A stretch of DNA of 64,000 bases from Leptolinea sp. UBA4782 (GTDB taxonomy: Bacteria; Chloroflexota; Anaerolineae; Anaerolineales; Anaerolineaceae), in contig DHHC01000011.1 of NCBI GenBank assembly GCA_002403095.1, forward strand, positions 11,343-75,342. The letters run 5' to 3'. Below are positions 33,934 through 42,100 of the stretch, one piece after another. The notes below the pieces were generated by a model. It was given only the letters and a program-made list of their open reading frames with translations. It searched no databases and had not been told where the DNA came from. Both the position numbers and the translations under genes were made by a program. Each line of letters opens with the position of its first letter. Position 1 is the stretch's first letter.

Positions 33934-35324
33934 TGGAACACATACACTTCATCGGCATTGGAGGAACCGGGCTTTCTGCCATCGCACGCGTGCTCCTGGA
34001 AAGCGGCTATACGGTGAGCGGTTCTGACCGGTCTGACACTCCCCTGGGACGCGACCTTGCAAGCGCTGGGATCAAGGTTGTGGTAGGTCACGATGCCCGG
34101 AATGTGCGAGGTGCTGATGTAGTTGTACGGTCTTCCGCAGTACCAGATGACAACCCCGAGGTAATCGCTGCTGTTGCAGCCGGCATCCCCGTTCTCAAAC
34201 GCGCTGCATTCCTGGGCAGGTTAATGCAGGGAAAGTTGAGCATTGCGGTTGCGGGTACGCATGGCAAGACGACGACCACCGCAATGATTTCCTGGGTATT
34301 TACCGCCCTCGGTAAAGATCCCAGCTACATTATTGGAGGTGTTTCGAAAAACCTCGCAAGCAATGCGCATGCAGGCAAGGGCAACATCTTCATTATAGAA
34401 GCAGATGAGTATGACCGCATGTTCCTTGGTCTTGAGCCGGATTTTGCAGTCATCAATACCCTGGAACATGACCATCCCGACTGTTTTCCAACACTGCAGG
34501 ACTACCAGCAGGCCTTTATTGATTTTGTTCACTGCATCAAGCCTGGCGGCCACCTGTTCATCTGCCGCGATAATGCCGGGGCGTTCAGATTGGCAGGTGC
34601 TGCACAGGCCACCAGGAAAGTATGGACCTTTGGCCTGGAGCCATCAGCAGATTACCACGCACGCAGCCTTGAAGTGAATGATGCAGGAGGTTTTTCATTT
34701 AAGTTAGTGTTTAAACCCTGGGGAAACAGCGCCGAAGTTGCTGTACCTGTCAGCCTGCAAGTGCCCGGAGAGCATAATGTCCGGAATGCACTGGCGGCTT
34801 TGGCAGTCTGCCACCAGGCTGGGCTGGACCTGGAGCAAGCCTCTGCAGTTCTGGCGCAATTCAGCGGTGTTGGGCGCCGTTTTGATGTACTGGGAACAGT
34901 TGGAGGGGTGACAGTTATTGATGATTATGCCCACCACCCTACCGAGATCCAGGCCACCCTCGCAGCTGCCCGCAGCCGCTATGGGAACAGGAGAATCGTC
35001 GTTGTCTGGCAGCCGCATACTTACTCCCGCACAATCGCGCTGCTGGATGCTTTCAGTTCCGCTTTCCAGGCTGCCAGTGAGGTCTACGTGACGGAAATCT
35101 ATGCAGCCAGGGAATCCAACCCGCAGATCACCGGCGAACAGCTTGCAGAAAAGATCAACCATCCTGAGGTGCAGTTTCTGCCTTCCCTCGTAAAGGCGCA
35201 CGATCTCTTGCTGCAAAAATTACGACCGGGCGATGTACTGCTGGTTTTGTCTGCTGGAGATGCAGACCAGATCAGCCGGAATGTCATTTCAGGATTACAG
35301 AAATTGGAGGTGAACCATGAATAG
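33933..35324 (+). CDS. murC: UDP-MurNAc--L-alanine ligase MurC
   Basis: A 463-residue Mur ligase that starts the peptide stem. It begins MEHIHFIGIGGTGLSAIARV, with the ATP loop VAGTHGKTTTTAM near 109, EADEYDRMFL, NTLEHDHPD and DDYAHHPTEI. The ATG at 33933 overlaps the stop of the CvpA-like gene. Its last codons overlap the start of the 59-residue ORF by 8 nt. Confidence 0.97.
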   Translation: MEHIHFIGIGGTGLSAIARVLLESGYTVSGSDRSDTPLGRDLASAGIKVVVGHDARNVRGADVVVRSSAVPDDNPEVIAAVAAGIPVLKRAAFLGRLMQGKLSIAVAGTHGKTTTTAMISWVFTALGKDPSYIIGGVSKNLASNAHAGKGNIFIIEADEYDRMFLGLEPDFAVINTLEHDHPDCFPTLQDYQQAFIDFVHCIKPGGHLFICRDNAGAFRLAGAAQATRKVWTFGLEPSADYHARSLEVNDAGGFSFKLVFKPWGNSAEVAVPVSLQVPGEHNVRNALAALAVCHQAGLDLEQASAVLAQFSGVGRRFDVLGTVGGVTVIDDYAHHPTEIQATLAAARSRYGNRRIVVVWQPHTYSRTIALLDAFSSAFQAASEVYVTEIYAARESNPQITGEQLAEKINHPEVQFLPSLVKAHDLLLQKLRPGDVLLVLSAGDADQISRNVISGLQKLEVNHE

Positions 35325-35496
35325 GGCATTCAATGATTATTACATGGACTCAAACGATACCGACATGCTTGAACAAGAACCGCTGGATTATTTCCAGTTC
35401 TTCCCTGTAGAAAGGTTGTCGGTTGAGGAGAGGGAACAAGTCACCAAGTTGATCGATTTCCTCAAGCGTTATGAACCGGAGGGGAAGGGTCAGTGA
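35317..35496 (+). CDS. Unrecognised 59-residue acidic protein between murC and murB
   Basis: ATG 35317 with TTGGAGG upstream, stop TGA 35494-35496. It overlaps murC by 8 nt and the murB GTG by 4 nt, so it looks translationally coupled on both sides. The product is acidic, with no membrane segment. The first half (MNRAFNDYYMDSNDTDM...) looks disordered with aromatic residues (DYFQFFPVERL), and the second half (SVEEREQVTKLIDFLKRY) is probably a helix. I recognise no family. Its tight packing argues for a real gene rather than a spacer. Confidence 0.65.
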   Translation: MNRAFNDYYMDSNDTDMLEQEPLDYFQFFPVERLSVEEREQVTKLIDFLKRYEPEGKGQ

Positions 35497-36425
35497 CGGA
35501 TCTTATGCAGGCGGTTTCCCGGCTAAAAGCAGTTCTCGGAGAAAAACTCCAGGAGAAAATGCCCCTGGCAGGTTTTACCACTGCCCAGATAGGCGGACCT
35601 GCAGCCGGCCTGGTCATCGCAGATTCGGTTGCCAGCCTTGAAGAGGCGGTCAGCGCTTGCTGGCAGCTGGACATCCCCTGCAAAGTGCTCGGTAATGCAT
35701 CCAATGTTCTCATCAGCGACCGCGGATTTGAAGGCGTAATTGTCATCAACCGGGCTAAATCTATCCGCTTCAACCTGAATGCAGAGCCTGTAACCGTGCT
35801 GGCTGCTTCTGGCAGCAACCTGGGCGGTTTAGCCCGCCAGGCAGGTATCCAAGGGTTGAGCGGATTGGAATGGGCAGCAACAGTTCCAGGCACCGTGGGC
35901 GGGGCTGTTTACGGGAACGCAGGAGCCCATGGCAGTGACATCCAGGCTAACCTCGAGATGGCAGAAATCTTGCATCCAATCTCAGGTAAGGAAAAGTGGA
36001 CCTGCGGGCAGTTTGAGTATGCCTACCGCTCGAGTGTGCTTAAGCGCACCCGGAGCCAGGCAGTAATTCTAACAGCCCTGTTCAGGCTCACCCAAAGCAC
36101 AAAAGAAGAAGTTATGGCACGCATGGATACATTCAACACGCGCCGCCGCGCCACCCAGCCGCCTGGAGCCAGCATGGGTTCGATGTTCAAGAACCCGGCT
36201 GGTGATTTCGCCGGCCGGCTGATTGAAGCTGCAGGGCTTAAAGGGCAGCGCATCGGCGGCGCAGAGATCAGTAGCATGCATGCCAATTTCATGGTTAATC
36301 ATGAAAACGCAACCGCCAGTGATGTTTACCGGTTGATCCGGCTGGCACAACAGAAGGTGAAAGAACAATCTGGCATCAAACTCGAGCTGGAAATCGAATT
36401 ATTAGGTGAATGGGATGAAATCTAA
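35493..36425 (+). CDS. murB: UDP-N-acetylenolpyruvoylglucosamine reductase MurB
   Basis: A 310-residue FAD enzyme that reduces the enolpyruvyl group to make UDP-MurNAc. FAD-domain motifs are VLGNASNVLISDRGFEG and LSGLEWAATVPGTVGGAVYG with NAGAHG. The substrate domain has PGASMGSMFKNPAGDFAG, containing the acid-base Ser, and HANFMVN. The layout fits the shorter type II MurB. The GTG start at 35493 follows GGAGGGG and overlaps the preceding small ORF. It overlaps ddl by 11 nt. Confidence 0.95.
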   Translation: MTDLMQAVSRLKAVLGEKLQEKMPLAGFTTAQIGGPAAGLVIADSVASLEEAVSACWQLDIPCKVLGNASNVLISDRGFEGVIVINRAKSIRFNLNAEPVTVLAASGSNLGGLARQAGIQGLSGLEWAATVPGTVGGAVYGNAGAHGSDIQANLEMAEILHPISGKEKWTCGQFEYAYRSSVLKRTRSQAVILTALFRLTQSTKEEVMARMDTFNTRRRATQPPGASMGSMFKNPAGDFAGRLIEAAGLKGQRIGGAEISSMHANFMVNHENATASDVYRLIRLAQQKVKEQSGIKLELEIELLGEWDEI

Positions 36426-37587
36426 GATCAACATTGGCGTAATCTTCGGGGGAAGGTCTGGCGAGCATGATGTCTCACTCATGTCAGCCAGGTCTGTCAT
36501 GGCTGCCTTAAACCCGGTTGCAGACCCCAGTTTTCCCTTTGAAGACCTGCCAGCTGGCAAAGCCAATGCAGAAAAATATTCCATTACACCGATTGGTATT
36601 TCCCGTGAGGGGAAATGGTTTAGCGGTGAGAATTTGCGTGAAGCGCTGCTTAAAGAGGATTTACAAGGACTGACCCCCGTTGTTCTACTGCCTGAACCCG
36701 GCAATGCCATGTTATACGCCCGCAGGGAAAGCCCACATGGCACATTGTTGGAGCCGCTGGTTAAGCTGGATGTGATTTTCCCGGTATTGCACGGCACTTT
36801 CGGCGAAGATGGCACCCTGCAGGGTTTGTTTGAACTGGCAGAAGTTGCTTATGTCGGTGCAGGTGTGCTTGCATCCTCCGTGGGCATGGACAAGATCCTT
36901 TTCAAGGATCTGATGCGCACACATGGCATTCCAGTCGTGGAATACCTGGCTTTCAGCCGCGATGAGATCGAAAGTGCACCTGACATGGTTCTGGAAGCAT
37001 GTGAGAAACTGGCAGCCTATCCGTTATTCGTCAAGCCAGCGAACATGGGTTCGTCAGTTGGGATCAGCAAGTGCAATAACCGCTCCAGCCTATTTGAAGG
37101 ATTAAAAGAAGCTGCCCGGTTCGATCGCCGCATTCTGGTTGAGCGCGGCGTTAATGGGCGCGAGATTGAATTGAGCGTACTTGGTAACAATCACCCCGCA
37201 GCCTCCAGCCCGGGCGAGATTTGCCCCAAGATGGAGTTTTACTCATACGAAGCCAAGTATATCGATGACAGCACGGAGTTGCGCATCCCCGCTCCGCTGG
37301 ATGATGAGACCATCCAGCAGGCAAAAGAGACCGCAATTCGTGTTTACCAGGCAATTGATTGCGCGGGTATGGCAAGGGTGGATTTCCTCCTGGACAGGGA
37401 TTCCAGCACCCTGTATGTCAATGAAGTGAACACGATTCCGGGTTTCACCAGCATCAGCATGTACCCGAAATTATGGAATTATGACGGGATTTCTTATCCC
37501 GAATTGGTCGACAGGTTAGTGACCCTGGCTTTAGAACGCAAAGCAGAAAATGCATTAACAGTTCGCACTTACGGGAGCAAAGCATGA
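36415..37587 (+). CDS. ddl: D-alanine--D-alanine ligase
   Basis: A 390-residue ATP-grasp enzyme that makes D-Ala-D-Ala for MurF. GVIFGGRSGEHDVSLMSARS opens the protein. HGTFGEDGTLQGLFELA, FVKPANMGSSVGISK and NEVNTIPGFTSISMYPKLW follow. The ATG at 36415 is preferred over a GTG three codons upstream. The protein is longer than the E. coli enzyme, like the VanA/DdlA-type group. ftsQ begins within its stop (ATGA). Confidence 0.95.
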   Translation: MKSKINIGVIFGGRSGEHDVSLMSARSVMAALNPVADPSFPFEDLPAGKANAEKYSITPIGISREGKWFSGENLREALLKEDLQGLTPVVLLPEPGNAMLYARRESPHGTLLEPLVKLDVIFPVLHGTFGEDGTLQGLFELAEVAYVGAGVLASSVGMDKILFKDLMRTHGIPVVEYLAFSRDEIESAPDMVLEACEKLAAYPLFVKPANMGSSVGISKCNNRSSLFEGLKEAARFDRRILVERGVNGREIELSVLGNNHPAASSPGEICPKMEFYSYEAKYIDDSTELRIPAPLDDETIQQAKETAIRVYQAIDCAGMARVDFLLDRDSSTLYVNEVNTIPGFTSISMYPKLWNYDGISYPELVDRLVTLALERKAENALTVRTYGSKA

Positions 37588-38582
37588 GAACAAGCAGCAC
37601 CTCAACCCCATCCACACGCGCTGACAAACTGCGGGCGGAGCGAAGCCAAAAAACCCAGCAGCGCATCAACAGCGCTGGTTTGCAGGTGAAAAACACCCCT
37701 GCACCTAGGCCTGCAGTTACCGTTCGCGGAAGCCGGGGCACCCCCGTAGCCAAGCGCGCTTACAGCCGTCCTCGCAGGCAATACGCCTTTAGTGTAGGTA
37801 CATCCGGAGTTGAAATGCTCACCCCCGCGATTCCAGTGTTCAATCCCGGTTGGCGCCTGCTTTCTGCCGTCCTCACGGTACTTTCTGCTTGCCTGCTGAT
37901 CCTGATCACTAACCTGAATGACTTCCGTGTCCAACAGCCGGTCTTATTCGGCTTTGAACGGGTGACCGCAGCAGATATTGAAAACGTCATGATGCTGAGC
38001 GGAGAACCTATTTATGCCATCAATCCCGATGAAATCGCAGTCCAGCTGCAGAACACTTTTCCTGAGCTGACAAATATCCATGTAAGGGCTAACTTCCCAT
38101 CGAATGTAATCATTACAGCCATTGAACGGCAGCCTGTCATCGCCTGGGAGCAGGGCGATGCTGCATCCTGGATTGATGCTGAAGGATATGTCTTTGCCCC
38201 GCGTGGCGAAGCGGCCATTGCACTAACCATTTTGTCAGAGGATGCGCCTCCATTACAGCAGATCTCAAATGAAGCCGGCGATGTAAAAGATGAAGAAGCC
38301 CTCATCCCGCCCCAGCGTGTAAAAACAGACATTATGCAAGCTGCCCAAAAACTGAGTGAACAGCTTGGCACCGGTGCAGTGATCGTTTACAGCGCAGACC
38401 AAGGCCTTGGCTGGAGTGATCCACGCGGCTGGAAAGTGTTTATTGGTTCGAGCTTGAACAATATCGATGCAAAAGTGAAAGTTTACCGCACCCTGGTAGA
38501 TAAGGTGCTGGCTCAAGGTGTACAGCCGGTTGTGTTCAATGTGGAGTTCCTGGATGCACCTTATTACCGTCTGGAGCAATGA
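37584..38582 (+). CDS. ftsQ: FtsQ/DivIB cell-division protein
   Basis: A 332-residue bitopic protein. A long basic, Thr/Pro-rich cytoplasmic tail (1-88) precedes one transmembrane helix (about 91-110). A POTRA domain follows (FRVQQPVLFGFERVTAADIE to about 190) and then an FtsQ domain with WIDAEGYVF. It links FtsL/DivIC to the divisome. The start overlaps ddl and the end overlaps ftsA (ATGA). The tail is longer than in most FtsQ proteins and looks disordered. Confidence 0.88.
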   Translation: MRTSSTSTPSTRADKLRAERSQKTQQRINSAGLQVKNTPAPRPAVTVRGSRGTPVAKRAYSRPRRQYAFSVGTSGVEMLTPAIPVFNPGWRLLSAVLTVLSACLLILITNLNDFRVQQPVLFGFERVTAADIENVMMLSGEPIYAINPDEIAVQLQNTFPELTNIHVRANFPSNVIITAIERQPVIAWEQGDAASWIDAEGYVFAPRGEAAIALTILSEDAPPLQQISNEAGDVKDEEALIPPQRVKTDIMQAAQKLSEQLGTGAVIVYSADQGLGWSDPRGWKVFIGSSLNNIDAKVKVYRTLVDKVLAQGVQPVVFNVEFLDAPYYRLEQ

Positions 38583-39826
38583 TTATGGATGAACCTATTG
38601 TAGTGGGAATTGATATTGGAACAACAAAAATCTGCACGCTGGTTGCCCGTGTGGAAGGTGAACGCAACTTGCGTATCCTGGGGGTTGGCATTGAACCTGC
38701 CCAGGGGATGCGCAGAGGTGCAGTCGTCGACCTCCAGGCAGCTTCCCAGGCTATCGCCCGATCAGTGGAAAAAGCTGAACGCTCGTCAGGCCTGGAGATA
38801 ACATCTGCACTGGTCAGTCTGGCAGGCGCCAATGTTGCCTCAGTAAATTCGCGTGGAGTAGTTGGTATTGCCGGCAGGGCAATCACCCAGGACGACATCG
38901 ACCGGGCACTGGATGCTGCCCAGGCCGTAGCCATCCCGCATGCCAGAGAGATCATCCATGTCATTCAGCGCGGCTTTACTATCGATGGCGAAGGCGGCAT
39001 CCGCACCCCAATCGGCATGCATGGATACCGCCTCGAAGTGGAAGCCCATATCATCACTGCAGCATCAGCTACCGTAGAAAATCTCCGCCAGTGCGTTGAA
39101 GCGGCCGGTGTCAGCGTAGTCCAATTCGTTCTCAACCCTCTCGCCAGCGCTGAAGTGGTACTGAATGACACAGAACGCCAAATGGGAGCGGTAGTGGTAG
39201 ATATTGGCGGCGGAACCACCGACATGGCCATCTACATTGAAGGCGACATCTGGCATACCGCCGTCATTCCGGTTGGCGGTAACCTGATCACATCCGATAT
39301 TGCACAGGGCATCCACCTGCCTATTACCGTTGCAGAGGATATCAAGAAACAGTACGGATACGCAATTGAAAATGATGTAGATGCATCAGAGACATTCAGC
39401 GTACGCTCATTTGGTGAAGAAAAGCCAGTTCAGGTCAGCCGTAAAGACCTGGCAATGATAATCGAAGCCAGGGTCGCAGAGATCTTTGACCTGGTTCTGG
39501 CTGAGATTAAACGTTCAGGGTATGACGGCTTATTGCCAGCTGGAGTAGTGCTTACCGGCGGCGTCTGCAACCTTCCAGGTATCCGCAGCCTGGGAACCCA
39601 GATCCTGCGCTTGCCGGTACAGATCGCTAAACCGGAAAACCTGTTTGGCCTGGTGGACCAATTACATTCACCCGCTTATTCCACCAGCGTGGGTCTGCTT
39701 TACTGGGCGCTCATCATGAATGACAGCGAATCGCCCGCTCCACGCCGCGGCGGTTCGAGGATAAGAGCAGAAGGAGGAACAGGTTGGGAGAAATTTTCCA
39801 GATTCTTGCGATCTTTGCTGCCTTAA
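38579..39826 (+). CDS. ftsA: FtsA actin-like division protein
   Basis: A 415-residue actin-fold ATPase. VVGIDIGTTKICTLVARVEG is phosphate loop 1, the 1C (SHS2) domain lies at about 85-165, and VVDIGGGTTDMAIY and VLTGGVCNLPG complete the ATP site. The C-terminus ends in a short amphipathic helix (WEKFSRFLRSLLP) that tethers FtsZ to the membrane. ATG 38579 overlaps the ftsQ stop; a second ATG lies two codons on. ftsZ follows after 72 bp. Confidence 0.95.
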   Translation: MIMDEPIVVGIDIGTTKICTLVARVEGERNLRILGVGIEPAQGMRRGAVVDLQAASQAIARSVEKAERSSGLEITSALVSLAGANVASVNSRGVVGIAGRAITQDDIDRALDAAQAVAIPHAREIIHVIQRGFTIDGEGGIRTPIGMHGYRLEVEAHIITAASATVENLRQCVEAAGVSVVQFVLNPLASAEVVLNDTERQMGAVVVDIGGGTTDMAIYIEGDIWHTAVIPVGGNLITSDIAQGIHLPITVAEDIKKQYGYAIENDVDASETFSVRSFGEEKPVQVSRKDLAMIIEARVAEIFDLVLAEIKRSGYDGLLPAGVVLTGGVCNLPGIRSLGTQILRLPVQIAKPENLFGLVDQLHSPAYSTSVGLLYWALIMNDSESPAPRRGGSRIRAEGGTGWEKFSRFLRSLLP

Positions 39827-39898
39827 AAAAGGATATCCGACCTGAATGGTCATTATATTGCAACGAAAAAATTGTTTTAGAAGAAAAGAGGAGGAACC

Positions 39899-41071
39899 AT
39901 GGATAACCATAATCAATCTCAATTAGAACAGTTTGCCCGCATCAAAGTAGTAGGCGTGGGCGGCGGCGGCTGCAATGCAGTCGAACGCATGATCATGGAC
40001 GGCATGAAAGGTGCTGAGTTCATCGAAATCAACACGGATGGACAGGTTTTACAGCATTACAAAGCCGACACTCGACTTCGCATCGGCGACAAGACAACCC
40101 ATGGCAAAGGCGCAGGTGGAGATCCCGAAGTTGGCCGCAAAGCCGCTGAAGAATCAGCCGATGACCTGTATGAAGTTCTGCGCGGCGCAGATATGGTGTT
40201 CGTCACCGCTGGTCTCGGTGGCGGAACAGGTACCGGCGGCGCACCTATTGTTGCCCAGATCGCCAAGGAAGTCGGTGCCTTGACAATCGGTGTAGTCACC
40301 AAACCTTTTACCTTTGAAGGCGCCAAAAGGATGCAGGCTGCGGAAACCGGCATTGATAAATTGAAAGAAAAAGCCGATACCCTGATTGTCATCCCCAACG
40401 ACCGCCTGCTGCAGATCGTGGACAAACGCGCCAACCTGCAGGATGCCTTTAAAACCGCCGATGACGTGTTGCGCCAGGGCGTGCAGGGTATTGCCGAACT
40501 GATCTCGACCAGCGGTCTGATCAACCTCGACTTCGCTGATGTACGCACCATCATGGGTGAAGGCGGAGCAGCCCTCATGGCGGTTGGCAAGGCAACTGGT
40601 GAAGACCGCGCCCGCATCGCTGCAGAAAATGCGATCTCAAGCAAGCTGCTCGATATCACGATCGACGGCGCCCGCGGCATCCTGCTCAACATCACAGGCG
40701 GTCCTACCATGACCCTGTTTGATGTCAACCAGGCAGCAGCCATCATCCGCGAGACTGCGCACCCGGATGTCAACCTGATCTTTGGTGCAGTGATTGATGA
40801 GACGATGGGTGACGAGATCCGCATCACTGTCATTGCAACCGGTTTCGACCGCACAAATTCACGTGTCACTCCTTTCCAGGCCCGCAAAACAGCGGAGTTT
40901 GACCTGCCGTCCATCCACAGACCGCAGCCGATAGAGAAAACTGACAAACCTGCCCTGCAGGCATCAGTGAATGAGCTGGAGTTTACTCCTCACAGGCTGA
41001 ACACAGAAGATCTGGATGTGCCGGCATTCATGCGCAACCGCGGCGAACGGCGCCAGATAAACGTGCATTAG
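39899..41071 (+). CDS. ftsZ: FtsZ tubulin-like division GTPase
   Basis: A 390-residue GTPase that builds the division ring. VVGVGGGGCNAVERMI begins the nucleotide site, the tubulin signature GLGGGTGTGGAPIVA lies at about 106-120, and NLDFADVRTIM is the synergy-loop area. A linker of about 50 residues leads to a conserved tail, DLDVPAFMRNR, which binds FtsA; extra residues (GERRQINVH) follow. A strong GAGGAGG ribosome site precedes the ATG. It is the last gene of the cluster and is followed by a series of stem-loops. Confidence 0.98.
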   Translation: MDNHNQSQLEQFARIKVVGVGGGGCNAVERMIMDGMKGAEFIEINTDGQVLQHYKADTRLRIGDKTTHGKGAGGDPEVGRKAAEESADDLYEVLRGADMVFVTAGLGGGTGTGGAPIVAQIAKEVGALTIGVVTKPFTFEGAKRMQAAETGIDKLKEKADTLIVIPNDRLLQIVDKRANLQDAFKTADDVLRQGVQGIAELISTSGLINLDFADVRTIMGEGGAALMAVGKATGEDRARIAAENAISSKLLDITIDGARGILLNITGGPTMTLFDVNQAAAIIRETAHPDVNLIFGAVIDETMGDEIRITVIATGFDRTNSRVTPFQARKTAEFDLPSIHRPQPIEKTDKPALQASVNELEFTPHRLNTEDLDVPAFMRNRGERRQINVH

Positions 41072-41082
41072 TGCGGGAATTA

Positions 41083-41144
41083 TGCACCCATAGCCTTGGA
41101 TAACGAAATGGGTGCAATCCTTCTCCAGGAAAGTAGGAGAAGGA
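41083..41144 (+). other. Two tandem stem-loops after ftsZ
   Basis: TGCACCCAT (41083-41091) pairs with ATGGGTGCA (41108-41116). Directly after it TCCTTCTCC (41118-41126) pairs with GGAGAAGGA (41136-41144). The second stem would bury a GGAGAAGGAGG Shine-Dalgarno-like run that precedes a 7-codon ORF (ATG 41150, encoding METGSSL). This may be a regulatory or 3'-stabilising structure. Confidence 0.5.
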
Positions 41145-41183
41145 GGAAAATGGAAACTGGTTCCTCTTTATAAGTGGATCATC

Positions 41184-41224
41184 CCCCTGGCAGCCCTCCC
41201 TGCCAGGGGTAAGGTATCCTTTTT
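41184..41224 (+). terminator. Terminator-like stem-loop after ftsZ, first of two
   Basis: CCCCTGGCAG (41184-41193) pairs perfectly with CTGCCAGGGG (41200-41209) around a 6-nt loop. A T-rich stretch (41217-41224) follows after a short gap. Confidence 0.6.
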
Positions 41225-41226
41225 AT

Positions 41227-41259
41227 CCGGGCTGCATTTCTGCAGCCCGGAATTTCTTT
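41227..41259 (+). terminator. Intrinsic terminator of the dcw cluster, second of two
   Basis: CCGGGCTGCA (41227-41236) and TGCAGCCCGG (41241-41250) form a 10-bp G/C-rich stem with a TTTC loop, followed by AATTTCTTT. Confidence 0.75.
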
Positions 41260-41266
41260 GTACGGG

Positions 41267-41272
41267 TATAAT
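41267..41272 (+). promoter_or_regulatory. -10 element of the HAD gene, apparently leaderless
   Basis: A perfect TATAAT ends 9 bp before the ATG at 41282, the same spacing as at the MFS gene. No clear -35 is visible; the terminator stem occupies that position. There is little room for a ribosome site. Confidence 0.45.
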
Positions 41273-41281
41273 CGGTGAACT

Positions 41282-42100
41282 ATGAAGAATATCCATCGCG
41301 TAATCTGTTTTGACCTGGACGGCACCTTGCTTGACCACGAGGAGCGTATCCGCCCGGGTGATATTGAAATACTGAAAGACCAGCCTGAAGGCACCCTGTT
41401 CATTCCAGCCTCCGGCAGGTCATTGGCGTCAGTGCAGGATATCTTTTACGGTCATGGCCTGTTCAGAGGTGCCAGTTTACCTTATCCGCTTGTGCTGCAA
41501 AATGGCGCCATCACTTACCTTCCTGGCGAGAAGATGTTAAATAGCAAGGTATTTGAACCCGAGGTACAGACACAGCTGGTCGAAATTGTCTCGCAATTCA
41601 CCGAATTGCCCTTTTTCATGGTTACAACAACCCACCATTACGTCCTGCATCCTAATTCGCATACCCGGCAGACATCCAGGAAATATAACTTTTTGGATGG
41701 TGACTTTATCGCAAGCCGCAGAAAAGTCCCGCTTACTAAGATCATGGCAATATCGAAAGAAACTGCCCCATTAAAGGAACTGGACCGGCTGGTTTCTCCC
41801 CTGTCGGTGGAAAGCGCTTTTAGCCTGCCAACGATATATGAAATTACCCCTCTTGGTGCCAATAAAGGGGCAGCTCTCTTAGATTTATTAAAAGCTTTGC
41901 AGGTGCCGGACGGGGTTGAAATCCTGGCTGCAGGTGATGGGGAGAATGACCTGCCTCTTTTCCCGGTGGCCACCCGTTCTTATGCGCCAGTGAATGCTGC
42001 GACCAGGATCCAGCAGGCTGCAGATGCGACCATTTTTCCGCAGGAAGACGGGCTGATCGCGGCAATGCTGGCTGAATATTCAGATCACCTGGGCGGGTAA
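41282..42100 (+). CDS. HAD-superfamily hydrolase, Cof/YidA type
   Basis: A 272-residue phosphatase. FDLDGTLLD (motif I with both aspartates) lies near residue 10, a Thr/Ser motif II is replaced by PASGRSL near 40, a conserved Lys sits in LGANKGAALL, and motif IV is AAGDGENDLPLF. The large C2 cap is that of the Cof subfamily, which dephosphorylates sugar phosphates, PLP or FMN. The substrate is unpredictable. It converges on the FGGY kinase gene with a 16-nt overlap of the 3' ends. Confidence 0.88.
   Translation: MKNIHRVICFDLDGTLLDHEERIRPGDIEILKDQPEGTLFIPASGRSLASVQDIFYGHGLFRGASLPYPLVLQNGAITYLPGEKMLNSKVFEPEVQTQLVEIVSQFTELPFFMVTTTHHYVLHPNSHTRQTSRKYNFLDGDFIASRRKVPLTKIMAISKETAPLKELDRLVSPLSVESAFSLPTIYEITPLGANKGAALLDLLKALQVPDGVEILAAGDGENDLPLFPVATRSYAPVNAATRIQQAADATIFPQEDGLIAAMLAEYSDHLGG

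Noticed and set aside
40057..40947. 296-codon open frame antisense to ftsZ
   Set aside because: A long shadow of a highly conserved gene; its composition (Ser/Arg/Pro rich) is typical of antisense frames.
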